Position numbers and translations under genes: made by a program
Shown here: positions 1 to 7,483 of the stretch, piece after piece
Numbering within the stretch: the stretch's first letter is position 1
Layout: every line of letters begins with the position of its first letter
NCBI GenBank assembly: GCA_913046825.1
Contig: CAJWTF010000040.1
Span: forward strand, 1-26,980
Direction of reading: 5' to 3'
Source: an uncultured Rickettsiales bacterium
GTDB taxonomy: Bacteria > Pseudomonadota > Alphaproteobacteria > UBA8366
DNA length: 26,980 bases
Notes under the pieces: model-generated
The model's input: the letters and a program-made list of their open reading frames with translations, nothing else
Told to the model about the DNA's origin: nothing
Databases searched by the model: none

Positions 1-27
1 CAAGCGGGAGGAAATGGACGGGGAAGG

Positions 28-537
28 GTGATCATCGCTTGGGTCGTCGCGCCAATGGTGGTGTTTGCGTTCTTCCCGACAATCTTGCTGATTGTGATAG
101 GCATGGCGCCGTCTATTGTTGCCTTCATCGTCGACAAACGTCCGGGCAAGGTGACGGCGCGGGCAATTGGGTATCTGAACTTGGCGGGGTGTTTGCCTTA
201 CGCAATTAAACTGTGGACCAGTCAAAACACCATCACCGGTGTATTGTCACTGGTTGGCGAGCCATCCAACTTGATGATTATGTACAGCTCCGCGGCGGTG
301 GGTTGGATGTTGAATTTCATTATGACACCGATCATGACAGCCTATTTGGCCGTCCAGCATGAGGTAAAAGCACGCGCCATCAGCAATCGTCAGGAACAAT
401 TGATCAAGGAGTGGGGCGGTGAAGTGAAGGGGCAAGCTGCCGAGACATTTGCCGAAAATCCCCAGCGAGCTGGTGTGGAGGCTCCTTCTGTCAAAGAAGA
501 GGCCGCCACTTTGGATGATAAGCCAGACAGTGGATAA
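28..537 (+). CDS. Small multi-pass membrane protein of unknown function
   Basis: I do not recognise the family. The 169-residue product is strongly hydrophobic over about residues 1-34, again near 45-62 and near 84-108, then has a charged Glu/Lys-rich tail from about 110 to the end. That predicts an inner-membrane protein with roughly three or four helices and a cytoplasmic or periplasmic tail. The GTG at 28 is the first start in the window, but the frame stays open to base 1, so the true start could lie outside; an in-frame ATG at 55 is another choice. A purine-rich stretch (GGGAGG at 6-11, GGGGAAGG just before the GTG) makes the start uncertain. It converges with rpoH, 34 bases apart, with a palindrome between them. 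It is probably a real gene because the hydrophobic pattern is coherent. Confidence 0.7.
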   Translation: MIIAWVVAPMVVFAFFPTILLIVIGMAPSIVAFIVDKRPGKVTARAIGYLNLAGCLPYAIKLWTSQNTITGVLSLVGEPSNLMIMYSSAAVGWMLNFIMTPIMTAYLAVQHEVKARAISNRQEQLIKEWGGEVKGQAAETFAENPQRAGVEAPSVKEEAATLDDKPDSG

Positions 538-540
538 CGA

Positions 541-561
541 CTTGCGAGCTCAGCTCGCAAG
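541..561. terminator. Palindrome between convergent genes, possible bidirectional terminator
   Basis: Perfect inverted repeat CTTGCGAGCT / AGCTCGCAAG with one central base, sitting 3 bases after the stop of the first gene and 10 bases after the end of rpoH on the other strand. The + side is followed by an A/T-rich stretch rather than a clean T run, so termination is inferred from position and symmetry. Confidence 0.5.
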
Positions 562-571
562 ATTAAAATAA

Positions 572-1465
572 TTAGCCTTCCACCGCCGCTAGGTTTTGCT
601 CGATGGCGGCGTTTCGAATAGATTTTTGCAGTTTCTCGAATGCTCTGACTTCGATCTGCCGCACTCGCTCCCGACTAATGCCGTACACTTTGCTCAAATC
701 TTCAAGCGTGCTCGGTTCTTCCGAAAGACGCCGTTCGGTTAAGATGTGCCGTTCGCGCTCGTTAAGGATGGAAAGAGAGCTTTTCAGAAGGTCCTGGCGC
801 TTCGAATATTCTTCGGATTCAGCGAGTTGGATTTCGTGACTTGCCGAATCGTCGGCGAGCCAATCGATCCATTCCCCCTCTGCATCGGCACGCAAGGGGG
901 CATTAAGGGAATGATCCGATCCAGCCATTCGGCGGTTCATCATCACTACTTCGGCTTCGGTAACGCTCAGTCGTTCGGCAATCTCGCCGACATGTTCCGG
1001 CGTTAGATCGCCTTCCTCGAACGCCTCGATTTGGCCTTTCAGCTTACGCAAGTTGAAGAATAGTTTTTTCTGCGCGGCTGTCGTGCCAATCTTCACCAGC
1101 GACCAGGAGTGTAAAATATATTCCTGGATAGCCGCCCTGATCCACCACATGGCATAGGTCGCCAAGCGAAATCCGCGCTCTGGATCGAAGCGCTTCACCG
1201 CCTGCATGAGCCCAATATTGCCTTCGGAAATTAATTCTCCTAAGGGAAGGCCGTATCCACGATAGCCGGAAGCAATCTTAGCCACTAACCGCAAGTGACT
1301 TGTGACCATCTGATGGGCGGAACCGGAATCGTTGTGTTCGAGCCAACGCTTCGCCAGCATGTACTCCTGCTGCTTCTCCAACATGGGGAATTTTCGGATT
1401 TGCTGCAGATAGCGTTGCAGGTTGCTTTCCGGGCTGATGGAAATTGCACTAGGTAATGACGGCAT
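572..1465 (-). CDS. rpoH: RNA polymerase sigma-32 (heat-shock) factor RpoH
   Basis: Directs RNA polymerase to heat-shock promoters. The 297-residue product has the sigma-70 family layout. Region 2 includes ISEGNIGLMQAVKRFDP followed by the LATYAMWWIRAAIQEYI core recognition and -10 binding helices. The RpoH-box type QKKLFFNLRKLK, which separates sigma-32 from other group members, comes next. A C-terminal region 4 carries a helix-turn-helix with the motif GISRERVRQIE. Length is normal. The frame also has an ATG at 1486, but GAGAGGAG lies 7 bases before the ATG at 1465, so I use the later start. It lies about 100 bases downstream of rluD on the same strand and has its own sigma-32-like promoter, so it may be autoregulated. 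Confidence 0.95.
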   Translation of the reverse strand: MPSLPSAISISPESNLQRYLQQIRKFPMLEKQQEYMLAKRWLEHNDSGSAHQMVTSHLRLVAKIASGYRGYGLPLGELISEGNIGLMQAVKRFDPERGFRLATYAMWWIRAAIQEYILHSWSLVKIGTTAAQKKLFFNLRKLKGQIEAFEEGDLTPEHVGEIAERLSVTEAEVVMMNRRMAGSDHSLNAPLRADAEGEWIDWLADDSASHEIQLAESEEYSKRQDLLKSSLSILNERERHILTERRLSEEPSTLEDLSKVYGISRERVRQIEVRAFEKLQKSIRNAAIEQNLAAVEG

Positions 1466-1515
1466 AATCGGGCTCCTCTCGCGCATGAATATAGCACTTT
1501 ATACGCTCGAGCGAC

Positions 1516-1544
1516 AGATGGAGATCACAAGATTATATTTCAAG
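1516..1544 (-). promoter_or_regulatory. Sigma-32-like promoter of rpoH
   Basis: On the - strand CTTGAAA (1544-1538) is followed after 14 bases by CTCCATCT (1523-1516). This is a full match to the -35 element of the sigma-32 consensus and 7 of 8 bases of the CCCCATNT -10 element. It would start transcription roughly 40-45 bases before the rpoH start codon. Autoregulation of rpoH by a sigma-32 promoter is known in some Alphaproteobacteria such as Caulobacter; here it is inferred from sequence only. Confidence 0.55.
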
Positions 1545-1566
1545 GGCATTCTGGAATGGTTCCAGT

Positions 1567-2574
1567 CTATTGTCTGAACGTGTCTGAACTCAGGCAATCC
1601 CCTAGCATTTGCATGTCGGTTGGGAGATTGCTTTGGAAGTTCACCCGCTCGCCGGAGCTAGGATGGTCGAAACCAAGTTCGGCGGCATGCAGGGCTTGCC
1701 GGCCTAAATTCTTGAGCGCATCCAAAGTTGTGGTGGAAATTTGCGAGCGACGGTGGGCAGTCGACTTCCCATAGGCTGGGTCGCCCAGGATTGGATGCCC
1801 GATATGGGTCAGATGGACGCGGATTTGATGGGTCCGCCCGGTCTCCAGCCGACATTCCAGCAGTCCGACCGTCCGGCCAAATCGCGATAACGTCCGGTAG
1901 TGCGTCAAGGCGGTCTTACCTTGGCCGTCACGGACGACGGCCATTTTGGTCCGATTTTGTCGGCTGCGGCCAATATTCCCTTCGATTTCACCGCTCAAGG
2001 GGATGGGAGTTCCCCAGACATAGCATCGATAGGCCCTATCGATGCTATGCGCTTCAAACTGCGCAGCGAGAGAGGCATGGGCCGCATCCGATTTGGCCGC
2101 GACCATAAGACCGCTCGTATCCTTGTCGAGACGATGCACGATTCCCGGCCGCCGCACCCCGCCGATGCCCGAAAGACTGTCGCCACAATGGGTGATCAAG
2201 GCATTCACTAGAGTGCCGTTCGGCTGTCCAGCCCCCGGATGTACGGTTAACCCGGCAGGTTTATCGATGACCAGCAGAGCCTCGTCCTCGTACACGACGG
2301 TGAGCGGAATGTCCTCGCCTTCGAGTAAACTCTCTGCTGGTTGCGGCACGGTGACGACAAAAGTATCGCCTGGTTTGACCCTATAAGAGGCGTCCGTTAT
2401 CGTCGCTTCGCCGGGGCTCACGAAGCCGTCCGTGATCAAGGTTTTGATGCGGCTGCGGGAGAGTTCAGGAAGGGCATCTGCAAGCGCACGATCGAGCCGT
2501 AACCCGGCTTCGGGCATGACATGATGCTTTTCGCATTCGGTTTGTGTATCGCTCATAAGGCCAAGACTGGACAT
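1567..2574 (-). CDS. rluD: 23S rRNA pseudouridine synthase, RluD type
   Basis: Converts uridines in helix 69 of 23S rRNA to pseudouridine. The product has an N-terminal S4-like RNA-binding domain (about residues 20-80, with RLDRALADALPELSRSRIK) and then the RluA-family catalytic domain. The active-site motif is GIVHRLDKDTSGLMVAAK, with catalytic Asp150. RTHQIRVHLTHIGHPILGD is the second family signature, near residue 245. Length (335) is as expected. No clear ribosome binding site precedes either the ATG at 2574 or the in-frame ATG at 2556. The first lies only 5 bases from the divergent start at 2580, so the shorter form is quite possible. RluD and its close paralogues RluA/RluC are distinguished by the S4 domain and motif context; RluD is the best fit. 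Confidence 0.92.
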   Translation of the reverse strand: MSSLGLMSDTQTECEKHHVMPEAGLRLDRALADALPELSRSRIKTLITDGFVSPGEATITDASYRVKPGDTFVVTVPQPAESLLEGEDIPLTVVYEDEALLVIDKPAGLTVHPGAGQPNGTLVNALITHCGDSLSGIGGVRRPGIVHRLDKDTSGLMVAAKSDAAHASLAAQFEAHSIDRAYRCYVWGTPIPLSGEIEGNIGRSRQNRTKMAVVRDGQGKTALTHYRTLSRFGRTVGLLECRLETGRTHQIRVHLTHIGHPILGDPAYGKSTAHRRSQISTTTLDALKNLGRQALHAAELGFDHPSSGERVNFQSNLPTDMQMLGDCLSSDTFRQ

Positions 2575-2579
2575 AAAAA

Positions 2580-2885
2580 ATGCAAGCGCTCAAGGCCCTC
2601 GTTATCACTCTTGGGATTCTAATTGCGATTGCGTTTGGTTTTATGGTCTACGGCGTGGCGACCAAGTTCGGCAAGGAGAGCGAGGAAGTGCCGGTATCCG
2701 GCGCTTTCGAAGAGACGCGCGTGGTCATCCCCGCGGGTGCTCGCGTGCTTGAAATAAGTCTCGGCGGCGGACGGATCGTGGTCAGGTTGGAAAAACCAGA
2801 TGGCGGGGAAGCGCTGGTGCTGATCGATGCGGAAAGCGGCAAGAGCGCGGGGCTCATCCATCTTGATCAGGGGCCGCCCCAATGA
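2580..2885 (+). CDS. Single-pass membrane protein adjacent to rluD (DUF6476-like)
   Basis: A 101-residue protein with one N-terminal transmembrane helix (about residues 5-27) followed by a soluble domain rich in short beta segments, with the run RVLEISLGGGRIVVRLE. Small proteins of this build occur next to rluD in many Alphaproteobacteria, and I believe they are annotated as DUF6476; no function is known to me. A stop lies in frame just upstream (2574-2576), so the ATG at 2580 is the first possible start. It has no visible ribosome binding site and is only 5 bases from the rluD ATG on the other strand, which suggests a leaderless or very short-leader transcript. Its last four bases (ATGA) overlap the start of the threonine aldolase gene, so the two are co-translated. 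Confidence 0.7.
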   Translation: MQALKALVITLGILIAIAFGFMVYGVATKFGKESEEVPVSGAFEETRVVIPAGARVLEISLGGGRIVVRLEKPDGGEALVLIDAESGKSAGLIHLDQGPPQ

Positions 2886-3907
2886 ACTTTTGCAGCGACA
2901 ATGTGGCCGGAGCCTCGCCCGAGATCATTCAGGCACTTTCGGATGCCAATACCGGTCCGGCGATGCCCTATGGCGATGATGATATCACCCAACGCGTTAT
3001 TAGCTGTCTGCAAGATTTGTTCGAGACCGACGCCGAAATACTGTTTATGTCGACAGGGTCGTCGGCCAATGCGTTGGCGCTCGCGACGATGACACCGCCA
3101 TATGGGTCGGTCTATTGCCATCCGGAAAGCCATGTGAATCTGGACGAGTGTGGTGCACCGGAGTTCTTTACCGGCGGGGCCAAGCTGGTGTCGGTCCCAG
3201 GGACGGATGGCAAGATGACGCCGGAGGCGTTGGAAAATGCGATCACCGGAGCGGGCATTGTCCATCATACGCAACCCGCGGCGGTCAGCGTCACCCAAGT
3301 GACGGAGGCGGGGACGCTCTACACGCTCGATGAACTAACGGCCATCGCCGAAATCTGCCGTAAGCTCGGCTTGAAACTGCACATGGATGGCGCCCGTTTC
3401 GCCAATGCAGTCGAGGCACTCGGTTGTTCGCCCGCCGATGCCAGCCACCGGATCGGTGTTGATGCACTTTCTTTCGGTGCCACGAAAAACGGTGCACTCT
3501 GCGCCGAGGCCATATTATTCTTCGATCGGGAGTTAGCCAGGGAGGCGGGCTATAGGCGCAAGCGTGCCGGGCATCTATTTTCAAAATTTCGATTTCTTTC
3601 CGCGCAATTCGGAGCTTATCTGGAAGATGATTTGTGGCGCCGCAACGCGCGTCACGCCAACGCGGCGGCGGCGCGAATGGCGGCTGGCCTGGCGGCACTT
3701 GACGGCGTTACCTTTGAATTTCCGGTGCAAGCCAACGAGCTTTTCGCGCGCTTGCCGGTGGCGATGATTGAAGGGCTGCTCGCAGACGGATTTATGTTCT
3801 ACCGCTGGGAGCCGGAAGGGACCTTGGTGCGCCTGGTGACGGCCTTCGATACGGAGCCCGCCCATGTTGACGCATTTCTGGCGGCAGCGCGGCGGCTGGC
3901 TGTCTAG
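2882..3907 (+). CDS. ltaE: Low-specificity L-threonine aldolase
   Basis: PLP enzyme that splits threonine or allo-threonine to glycine and acetaldehyde. The 341-residue product is a complete fold-type I member of the beta-eliminating lyase / threonine aldolase family. It opens with the usual FCSDN start. Phosphate-site residues are in STGSSANALAL. His84 in HPESHVNLDE is the likely ring-stacking histidine, and Asp169 in LHMDGARFANA is the pyridine-nitrogen Asp. Lys202 in SFGATKNGALCAEAI is the Schiff-base lysine. It overlaps the preceding small gene by ATGA. Substrate preference (L-threonine versus L-allo-threonine or beta-hydroxy amino acids) cannot be read from the sequence. Confidence 0.92.
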   Translation: MNFCSDNVAGASPEIIQALSDANTGPAMPYGDDDITQRVISCLQDLFETDAEILFMSTGSSANALALATMTPPYGSVYCHPESHVNLDECGAPEFFTGGAKLVSVPGTDGKMTPEALENAITGAGIVHHTQPAAVSVTQVTEAGTLYTLDELTAIAEICRKLGLKLHMDGARFANAVEALGCSPADASHRIGVDALSFGATKNGALCAEAILFFDRELAREAGYRRKRAGHLFSKFRFLSAQFGAYLEDDLWRRNARHANAAAARMAAGLAALDGVTFEFPVQANELFARLPVAMIEGLLADGFMFYRWEPEGTLVRLVTAFDTEPAHVDAFLAAARRLAV

Positions 3908-3919
3908 ACGCGGTTATAA

Positions 3920-4630
3920 CTAACCACCCGAGACGCTGAGGGCTCGGCGTGTCTGTTTCAACACTTCCCTGCGCTGCCGGTACATGGCGCGCACCCGTTG
4001 TAAGTAGGTGCCGAATTGCGGGACGTACCAATACCGCGTGTAGACCTCATCGAAGGGCAGGGCTTCGCCGCCCGACGTTATTTGACGGTGAGCATCGATG
4101 ACAATGCTCGCGAAGTTACCCGCCGGCAATTTTAAATTTTCGTAACGACGCACACAGAGCGAGAGGTTCGAAGTATATTGCGTGCCACGCTGGGTAATCG
4201 TGGTCATTGGCAGGTCAACCGATTTGCCCGTGTCGAGCGGCCAGAGACCGGCATAGCGATCACGGTCGAAATCGCTGGCGGTGCCGCTGGAGTTTGCGGT
4301 CTGTAATAGGCCGAGGAAGGTGCGCACGGCGATAGCCTGCCCCCTTGCCATATGAATCGTCCATTCGGTCTCGGCAGGCGTGCCGCCGCTCGCAGTGAAC
4401 GCCAGCTCGCGCCGAGTCTGTTCGGTCTTCGCGCGCAAGGAGACGTCCTCGAAGGTAATCTTGGTGCCGTCCGGCGGCGCGGCGTAGGTGACGGGCTTGC
4501 CTGTTGCCGGATAATCGCAAGTCTGCGCCGCGGCCATGGGCGTCCAAATCCACGAACTGCAGACGACCAGAAGCGGAATGAGACGATACAAGATTGGGTT
4601 GCCGGTACGCGCCGCCGCGTCGTCGATCAA
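3920..4630 (-). CDS. Secreted or periplasmic protein of unknown function
   Basis: I do not recognise the family. The product (236 residues) starts with a charged stretch, then a hydrophobic core at about residues 15-33 ending in PMAAAQTCD, a plausible Sec signal peptide cut near residue 36. The mature part is mostly beta-prone and has two Cys (near the new N-terminus and in LSLCVRRYE) that could form a disulphide. It ends in a basic tail (MYRQRREVLKQTRR). The start is a TTG with AGGAG about 7 bases upstream on the - strand; no in-frame ATG upstream gives a better signal sequence. It converges with the threonine aldolase (12 bases apart) and diverges from the tRNA. A real gene is likely; a role cannot be given. 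Confidence 0.75.
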   Translation of the reverse strand: MIDDAAARTGNPILYRLIPLLVVCSSWIWTPMAAAQTCDYPATGKPVTYAAPPDGTKITFEDVSLRAKTEQTRRELAFTASGGTPAETEWTIHMARGQAIAVRTFLGLLQTANSSGTASDFDRDRYAGLWPLDTGKSVDLPMTTITQRGTQYTSNLSLCVRRYENLKLPAGNFASIVIDAHRQITSGGEALPFDEVYTRYWYVPQFGTYLQRVRAMYRQRREVLKQTRRALSVSGG

Positions 4631-4729
4631 TGTCGCTCTCCTCGCACGATTTTCCCTATAGTGCTGACCTTGGCCGGCCCTGTCGACCCGTCTTGAGGGC
4701 GAAGTACGTTTGGCGGGGTTTAAATTTGG

Positions 4730-4758
4730 TTGATCTCCCGTCCGACGATCGCTAAATC
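4730..4758 (+). promoter_or_regulatory. Weak sigma-70-like promoter before tRNA-Glu
   Basis: TTGATC (4730-4735), 17 bases, then TAAATC (4753-4758). Both boxes are imperfect, but the spacing is ideal and a start near 4765 would give a short tRNA leader. Offered as a candidate only. Confidence 0.25.
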
Positions 4759-4775
4759 ATCCGTTTAGCTACAAT

Positions 4776-4851
4776 GTCCCCATCATCTAGTGGCCTAGGA
4801 CGCTGGCCTCTCACGCTGGAAACAAGGGTTCGACTCCCCTAAGGGATACCA
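4776..4851 (+). tRNA. tRNA-Glu(CTC), possibly decayed
   Basis: A 76-base tRNA with an encoded CCA end (4849-4851), a TTCGACT T-loop (4829-4835) and anticodon loop CTCTCAC (4808-4814), so the anticodon is CTC (Glu). The D-arm sequence TCTAG..GGCCTAGGA is typical of tRNA-Glu. Folding it by hand shows damage: C6-A67 and A7-A66 mismatches in the acceptor stem, G1-U72 wobble, A10-C25 mismatch in the D stem, two adjacent G-U wobbles in the anticodon stem, and A50-C64 mismatch in the T stem. The identity is clear, but whether it is charged and functional is doubtful; it may be a tRNA pseudogene. Confidence 0.85.
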
Positions 4852-4875
4852 ATTTCTTCCTAACCTATTGATATC

Positions 4876-4909
4876 AAAAAAAACCGTGGCGGGTCGTCGC
4901 GGGTTTTTT
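4876..4909 (+). terminator. Rho-independent terminator after tRNA-Glu
   Basis: A run of eight A (4876-4883), then CCGTGGCGGG-TCG-TCGCGGG (imperfect GC stem), then six T (4904-4909), placed 25 bases after the tRNA 3' end. The A and T runs extend the stem, so it could also work in the reverse direction. Confidence 0.65.
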
Positions 4910-5050
4910 GCGTCAATCCGTTTTCGGACAGGCGGGTGTGCGTCGCAGTCTTATTTTTCGAGTGAGGCCCCATAGAATTTTGGAAAATTTTGCAGAGTTG
5001 CTTTAGCCGGAAATCTCATCAAATTCTAAGGAAAAAGGAAGACAAATAAA

Positions 5051-5078
5051 ATGATTGGCGACCGCTGAACGACAGCGG
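5051..5078 (+). other. Candidate leader mini-ORF with overlapping hairpin
   Basis: AAGGAAAAAGGAAG precedes an ATG at 5051 that opens a five-codon frame (Met-Ile-Gly-Asp-Arg, stop at 5066-5068). Its end overlaps a perfect six-pair hairpin, CCGCTG (5062-5067) and CAGCGG (5073-5078). It lies 20 bases before the 62-codon gene at 5098 and could modulate its translation. Very short, so chance is a real alternative. Confidence 0.2.
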
Positions 5079-5097
5079 CAGTAGAATTGAGGATCGA

Positions 5098-5286
5098 ATG
5101 AAAAATTTAGCAGGGTTTTTTAGCATTTTGGCGACGATGGGGTTTTCTTCATCATCCATGGCGCATGTCGGCTTAATCGCAAGGAATGCTGAGTGGCATA
5201 GTCATATGCATCTTATAGAAACATTGTTCGCTTTGCTGATGCTGGGGGCTGTCGTATATTGCTGGTGTCGTAGTCAAAAAGATTGA
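5098..5286 (+). CDS. Tiny membrane protein (62 aa), unknown function
   Basis: Not a family I can name. The product has an N-terminal hydrophobic segment ending in SSSSMAHVG, which could be a signal peptide or first helix. A His-rich polar linker follows (HSHMHLIE, three His in five residues), then a clear transmembrane helix (about residues 40-57) and a short basic end. The ATG at 5098 has a weak GAGGA about 5 bases upstream. The codons look like coding sequence and the two-hydrophobic-segment design is coherent, so I think it is real. The His cluster next to the membrane could bind a metal, but that is a guess. It is isolated between the tRNA terminator and the catabolic cassette. Confidence 0.5.
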   Translation: MKNLAGFFSILATMGFSSSSMAHVGLIARNAEWHSHMHLIETLFALLMLGAVVYCWCRSQKD

Positions 5287-5359
5287 TCGTGCGTTCAACC
5301 CGCAAAGGCTAGCTGATTTACCAAGCGAGCCTGTAGATGCCTTCTCACGGGATATTGCC

Positions 5360-5403
5360 AATTACTCTTTGTCTTATTGGCGCCGGGGCACTCTTGAGTA
5401 ATT
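5360..5403. repeat. Inverted repeat upstream of the hydrolase operon
   Basis: AATTACTC (5360-5367) and GAGTAATT (5396-5403), perfect 8-base arms 28 bases apart, 52 bases before the start at 5455. It could be a spaced operator for the cassette that follows. No regulator gene is adjacent. Confidence 0.3.
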
Positions 5404-5454
5404 ATTCCCGCGTTTTTCTTTACCGATCATAGGTCTTGAAAGGATAATGTCGCC

Positions 5455-7434
5455 ATGTCCTATGAACTTAATTTCCATATTGAATCCCGCGAACCTTTTG
5501 CCGGAGGCCGGACTTTCGGCGACGCTGGCCCATATGAACGTATCGCCGGTCGGGCGGAAGTGTTTCTTGATCCCTCGTCCCCGGCTTATCGCGGTGTAGT
5601 CGATCTTGAGTATGCTCCTCGCGACGAGCGGGGTCGTGTCCGCTATAAGACGGATGTCTTTCTCCTGAAGCCACTCGATATGGCGCGAGGAAACCGCCGT
5701 CTGTTCTATGACGTTGTCAATCGGGGCGACAAACGGGCGCTGCAATTCTTCAACGATGCGGCCGCCAGCAACGACCCGGCCTCACTGGCCGATGCAGGAA
5801 ACGGCTTTCTGATGCGCCAAGGTTACGCCGTATTGTGGTGCGGCTGGCAAGCTGACGTCATGCCAGGTGATGGTCGGGCGACTTTAACAGTCCCCGTCGC
5901 GCGCAAGGACGAGGGGGAAATCACCGGGACTGTTCGGGAAGAAATAATTGTTGATGAGGACGGCGTCTTTTCGGTGCCGCTTTCAGGGAAATCAGTTACC
6001 CGAAGCCACCGGGCCGTATCGTTGGATACCAGCGAGGCGTCGTTGACGTGTCGCCAATATGAGGGCGACGAACGTGAATTGCTTCCCGCCTCGGCGTGGC
6101 AATTCGCCAGGCTCGGCGATGGCGATAGACCGGCGCCCTCGGCGACCGATCTCTGCGTTCCGGAGGGATTCCGACCGGGCTGGATCTATGAAGCGATCTA
6201 CACGGCCAAGGATCCGCAGGTCCTCGGTCTTGGGTTTGCGGCGGTACGGGATCTCGTTGATTTTATGCGCCATGACCTTGCGGACGCAGGTGGGACGGCC
6301 AATCCCTTGGCAGGAGCCAACAGTCCGGCAATTGAGCGGGCCTATGCCTGGGGGCGCTCTCAGAGCGGCCGCTATCTGCGTGAATTCGTCTATCGGGGTT
6401 GGAACGAAGGGCGGGGCGGTAAACCGGTGTTTGATGCGGTCTGGCCGCATGTGACGGGCGGAGGTCGTCTTGTGATGAATCTCCGTTTCGGGCATCCGGA
6501 CCGATATCCCCGGCAACACGAACAGCATCTATACCCCTCGGATCAATTTCCATTTTCGTATGTGCAGGCGACCGATCCGTGGTCGGGTCAATCCGACGCA
6601 GTGCTCCAACATCCGGAGACCGACCCCTTGGTTATGCACACGCAAACCGCGTCGGAATACTGGCAACGCCGAGGCTCACTAGTCCACTCCGACGCCTACG
6701 GCGCAGATCTCGCCGAGCATCCCCGAACCCGGATCTATCTTTTTGCGAGCAGCCAACACCACGCCGCCCCTGGTATTCCAGCGCAGTCCGGGCCGCACCA
6801 AAATCCGAGCAATCCATTGAACACCAGTCCGCTCCTGAGGGCGTTGCTGGTTCGTCTCGATGCGTGGGCCACGTCGGGCGAACCGCCGCCGCCAAGCGCC
6901 GTACCGCGACGGGAAGACGGAACATTGGTGAGCGCGGTGGACGTGCAACAACGTTTCCCGAAGATCGGAAGCATCCGCCCACCGAGCGAGCCGAATCGCT
7001 TGTTCGAGCACGATTACGGACCGACCTATGGCGACGGGATTACAGCAATGGAACCGCCCCGGCTCGACAGGACGCATGAGTACACCGTATGCGTGCCCGC
7101 AACGGATGCCGACGGCAATGACATACCCGGATTGCGAACGCCGGACATTGAGGTGCCGCGCGCGACCTACACCGGCTGGAACTTACGTGCAAAAGAAATC
7201 GGGCCGAAGGCGATGTATAGTATTGTCGGAAGTTATCTGCCGTTCGCCGCCACGAAACCCGACCGCGAGGCCGCGTCGGATGAGCGTCCCAGCCTCGCCG
7301 AACGTTACGTCTCCGATGACGATTATGTTCGACAAGTCGAACGGGCAGCGGACGCTTTACGCCGCCGAGGTCTGCTTCTTGTCGAAGATGTCGAGCGGTA
7401 TGTGGACGCGGCAAAGCGGCTAGCTTCTGCGTAG
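5455..7434 (+). CDS. Alpha/beta hydrolase domain protein (Abhydrolase_10 family)
   Basis: A 659-residue protein of the large 'alpha/beta hydrolase domain-containing' family (Pfam Abhydrolase_10 type), whose members act on esters or lactones of mostly unknown identity. It begins with the family's N-terminal beta domain (FHIESREPFAGGRTFGDAGP, then YERIAGRAEVFLDP). The nucleophile elbow is YAWGRSQSGRYLREF with Ser304. A conserved block follows around VWPHVTGGGR, with HPDRYP about 15 residues later. There is no signal peptide, so it is cytosolic. AAGGA lies about 11 bases before the ATG. It is the first gene of a same-strand group with a dioxygenase, an ADH-fold protein and an acyl-CoA dehydrogenase, which points to a catabolic role, perhaps releasing an acid or alcohol that the next enzymes oxidise. 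The substrate is unknown. Confidence 0.85.
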   Translation: MSYELNFHIESREPFAGGRTFGDAGPYERIAGRAEVFLDPSSPAYRGVVDLEYAPRDERGRVRYKTDVFLLKPLDMARGNRRLFYDVVNRGDKRALQFFNDAAASNDPASLADAGNGFLMRQGYAVLWCGWQADVMPGDGRATLTVPVARKDEGEITGTVREEIIVDEDGVFSVPLSGKSVTRSHRAVSLDTSEASLTCRQYEGDERELLPASAWQFARLGDGDRPAPSATDLCVPEGFRPGWIYEAIYTAKDPQVLGLGFAAVRDLVDFMRHDLADAGGTANPLAGANSPAIERAYAWGRSQSGRYLREFVYRGWNEGRGGKPVFDAVWPHVTGGGRLVMNLRFGHPDRYPRQHEQHLYPSDQFPFSYVQATDPWSGQSDAVLQHPETDPLVMHTQTASEYWQRRGSLVHSDAYGADLAEHPRTRIYLFASSQHHAAPGIPAQSGPHQNPSNPLNTSPLLRALLVRLDAWATSGEPPPPSAVPRREDGTLVSAVDVQQRFPKIGSIRPPSEPNRLFEHDYGPTYGDGITAMEPPRLDRTHEYTVCVPATDADGNDIPGLRTPDIEVPRATYTGWNLRAKEIGPKAMYSIVGSYLPFAATKPDREAASDERPSLAERYVSDDDYVRQVERAADALRRRGLLLVEDVERYVDAAKRLASA

Positions 7435-7483
7435 GCGCGAAGTATCTCGATTACAGTGATAGTTTTCCGATCCGGAGCCGGCT

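Noticed and set aside
5992..6528. 178-codon open frame on the - strand
   Set aside because: Antisense to the alpha/beta hydrolase and low-complexity in composition; no ribosome binding site.
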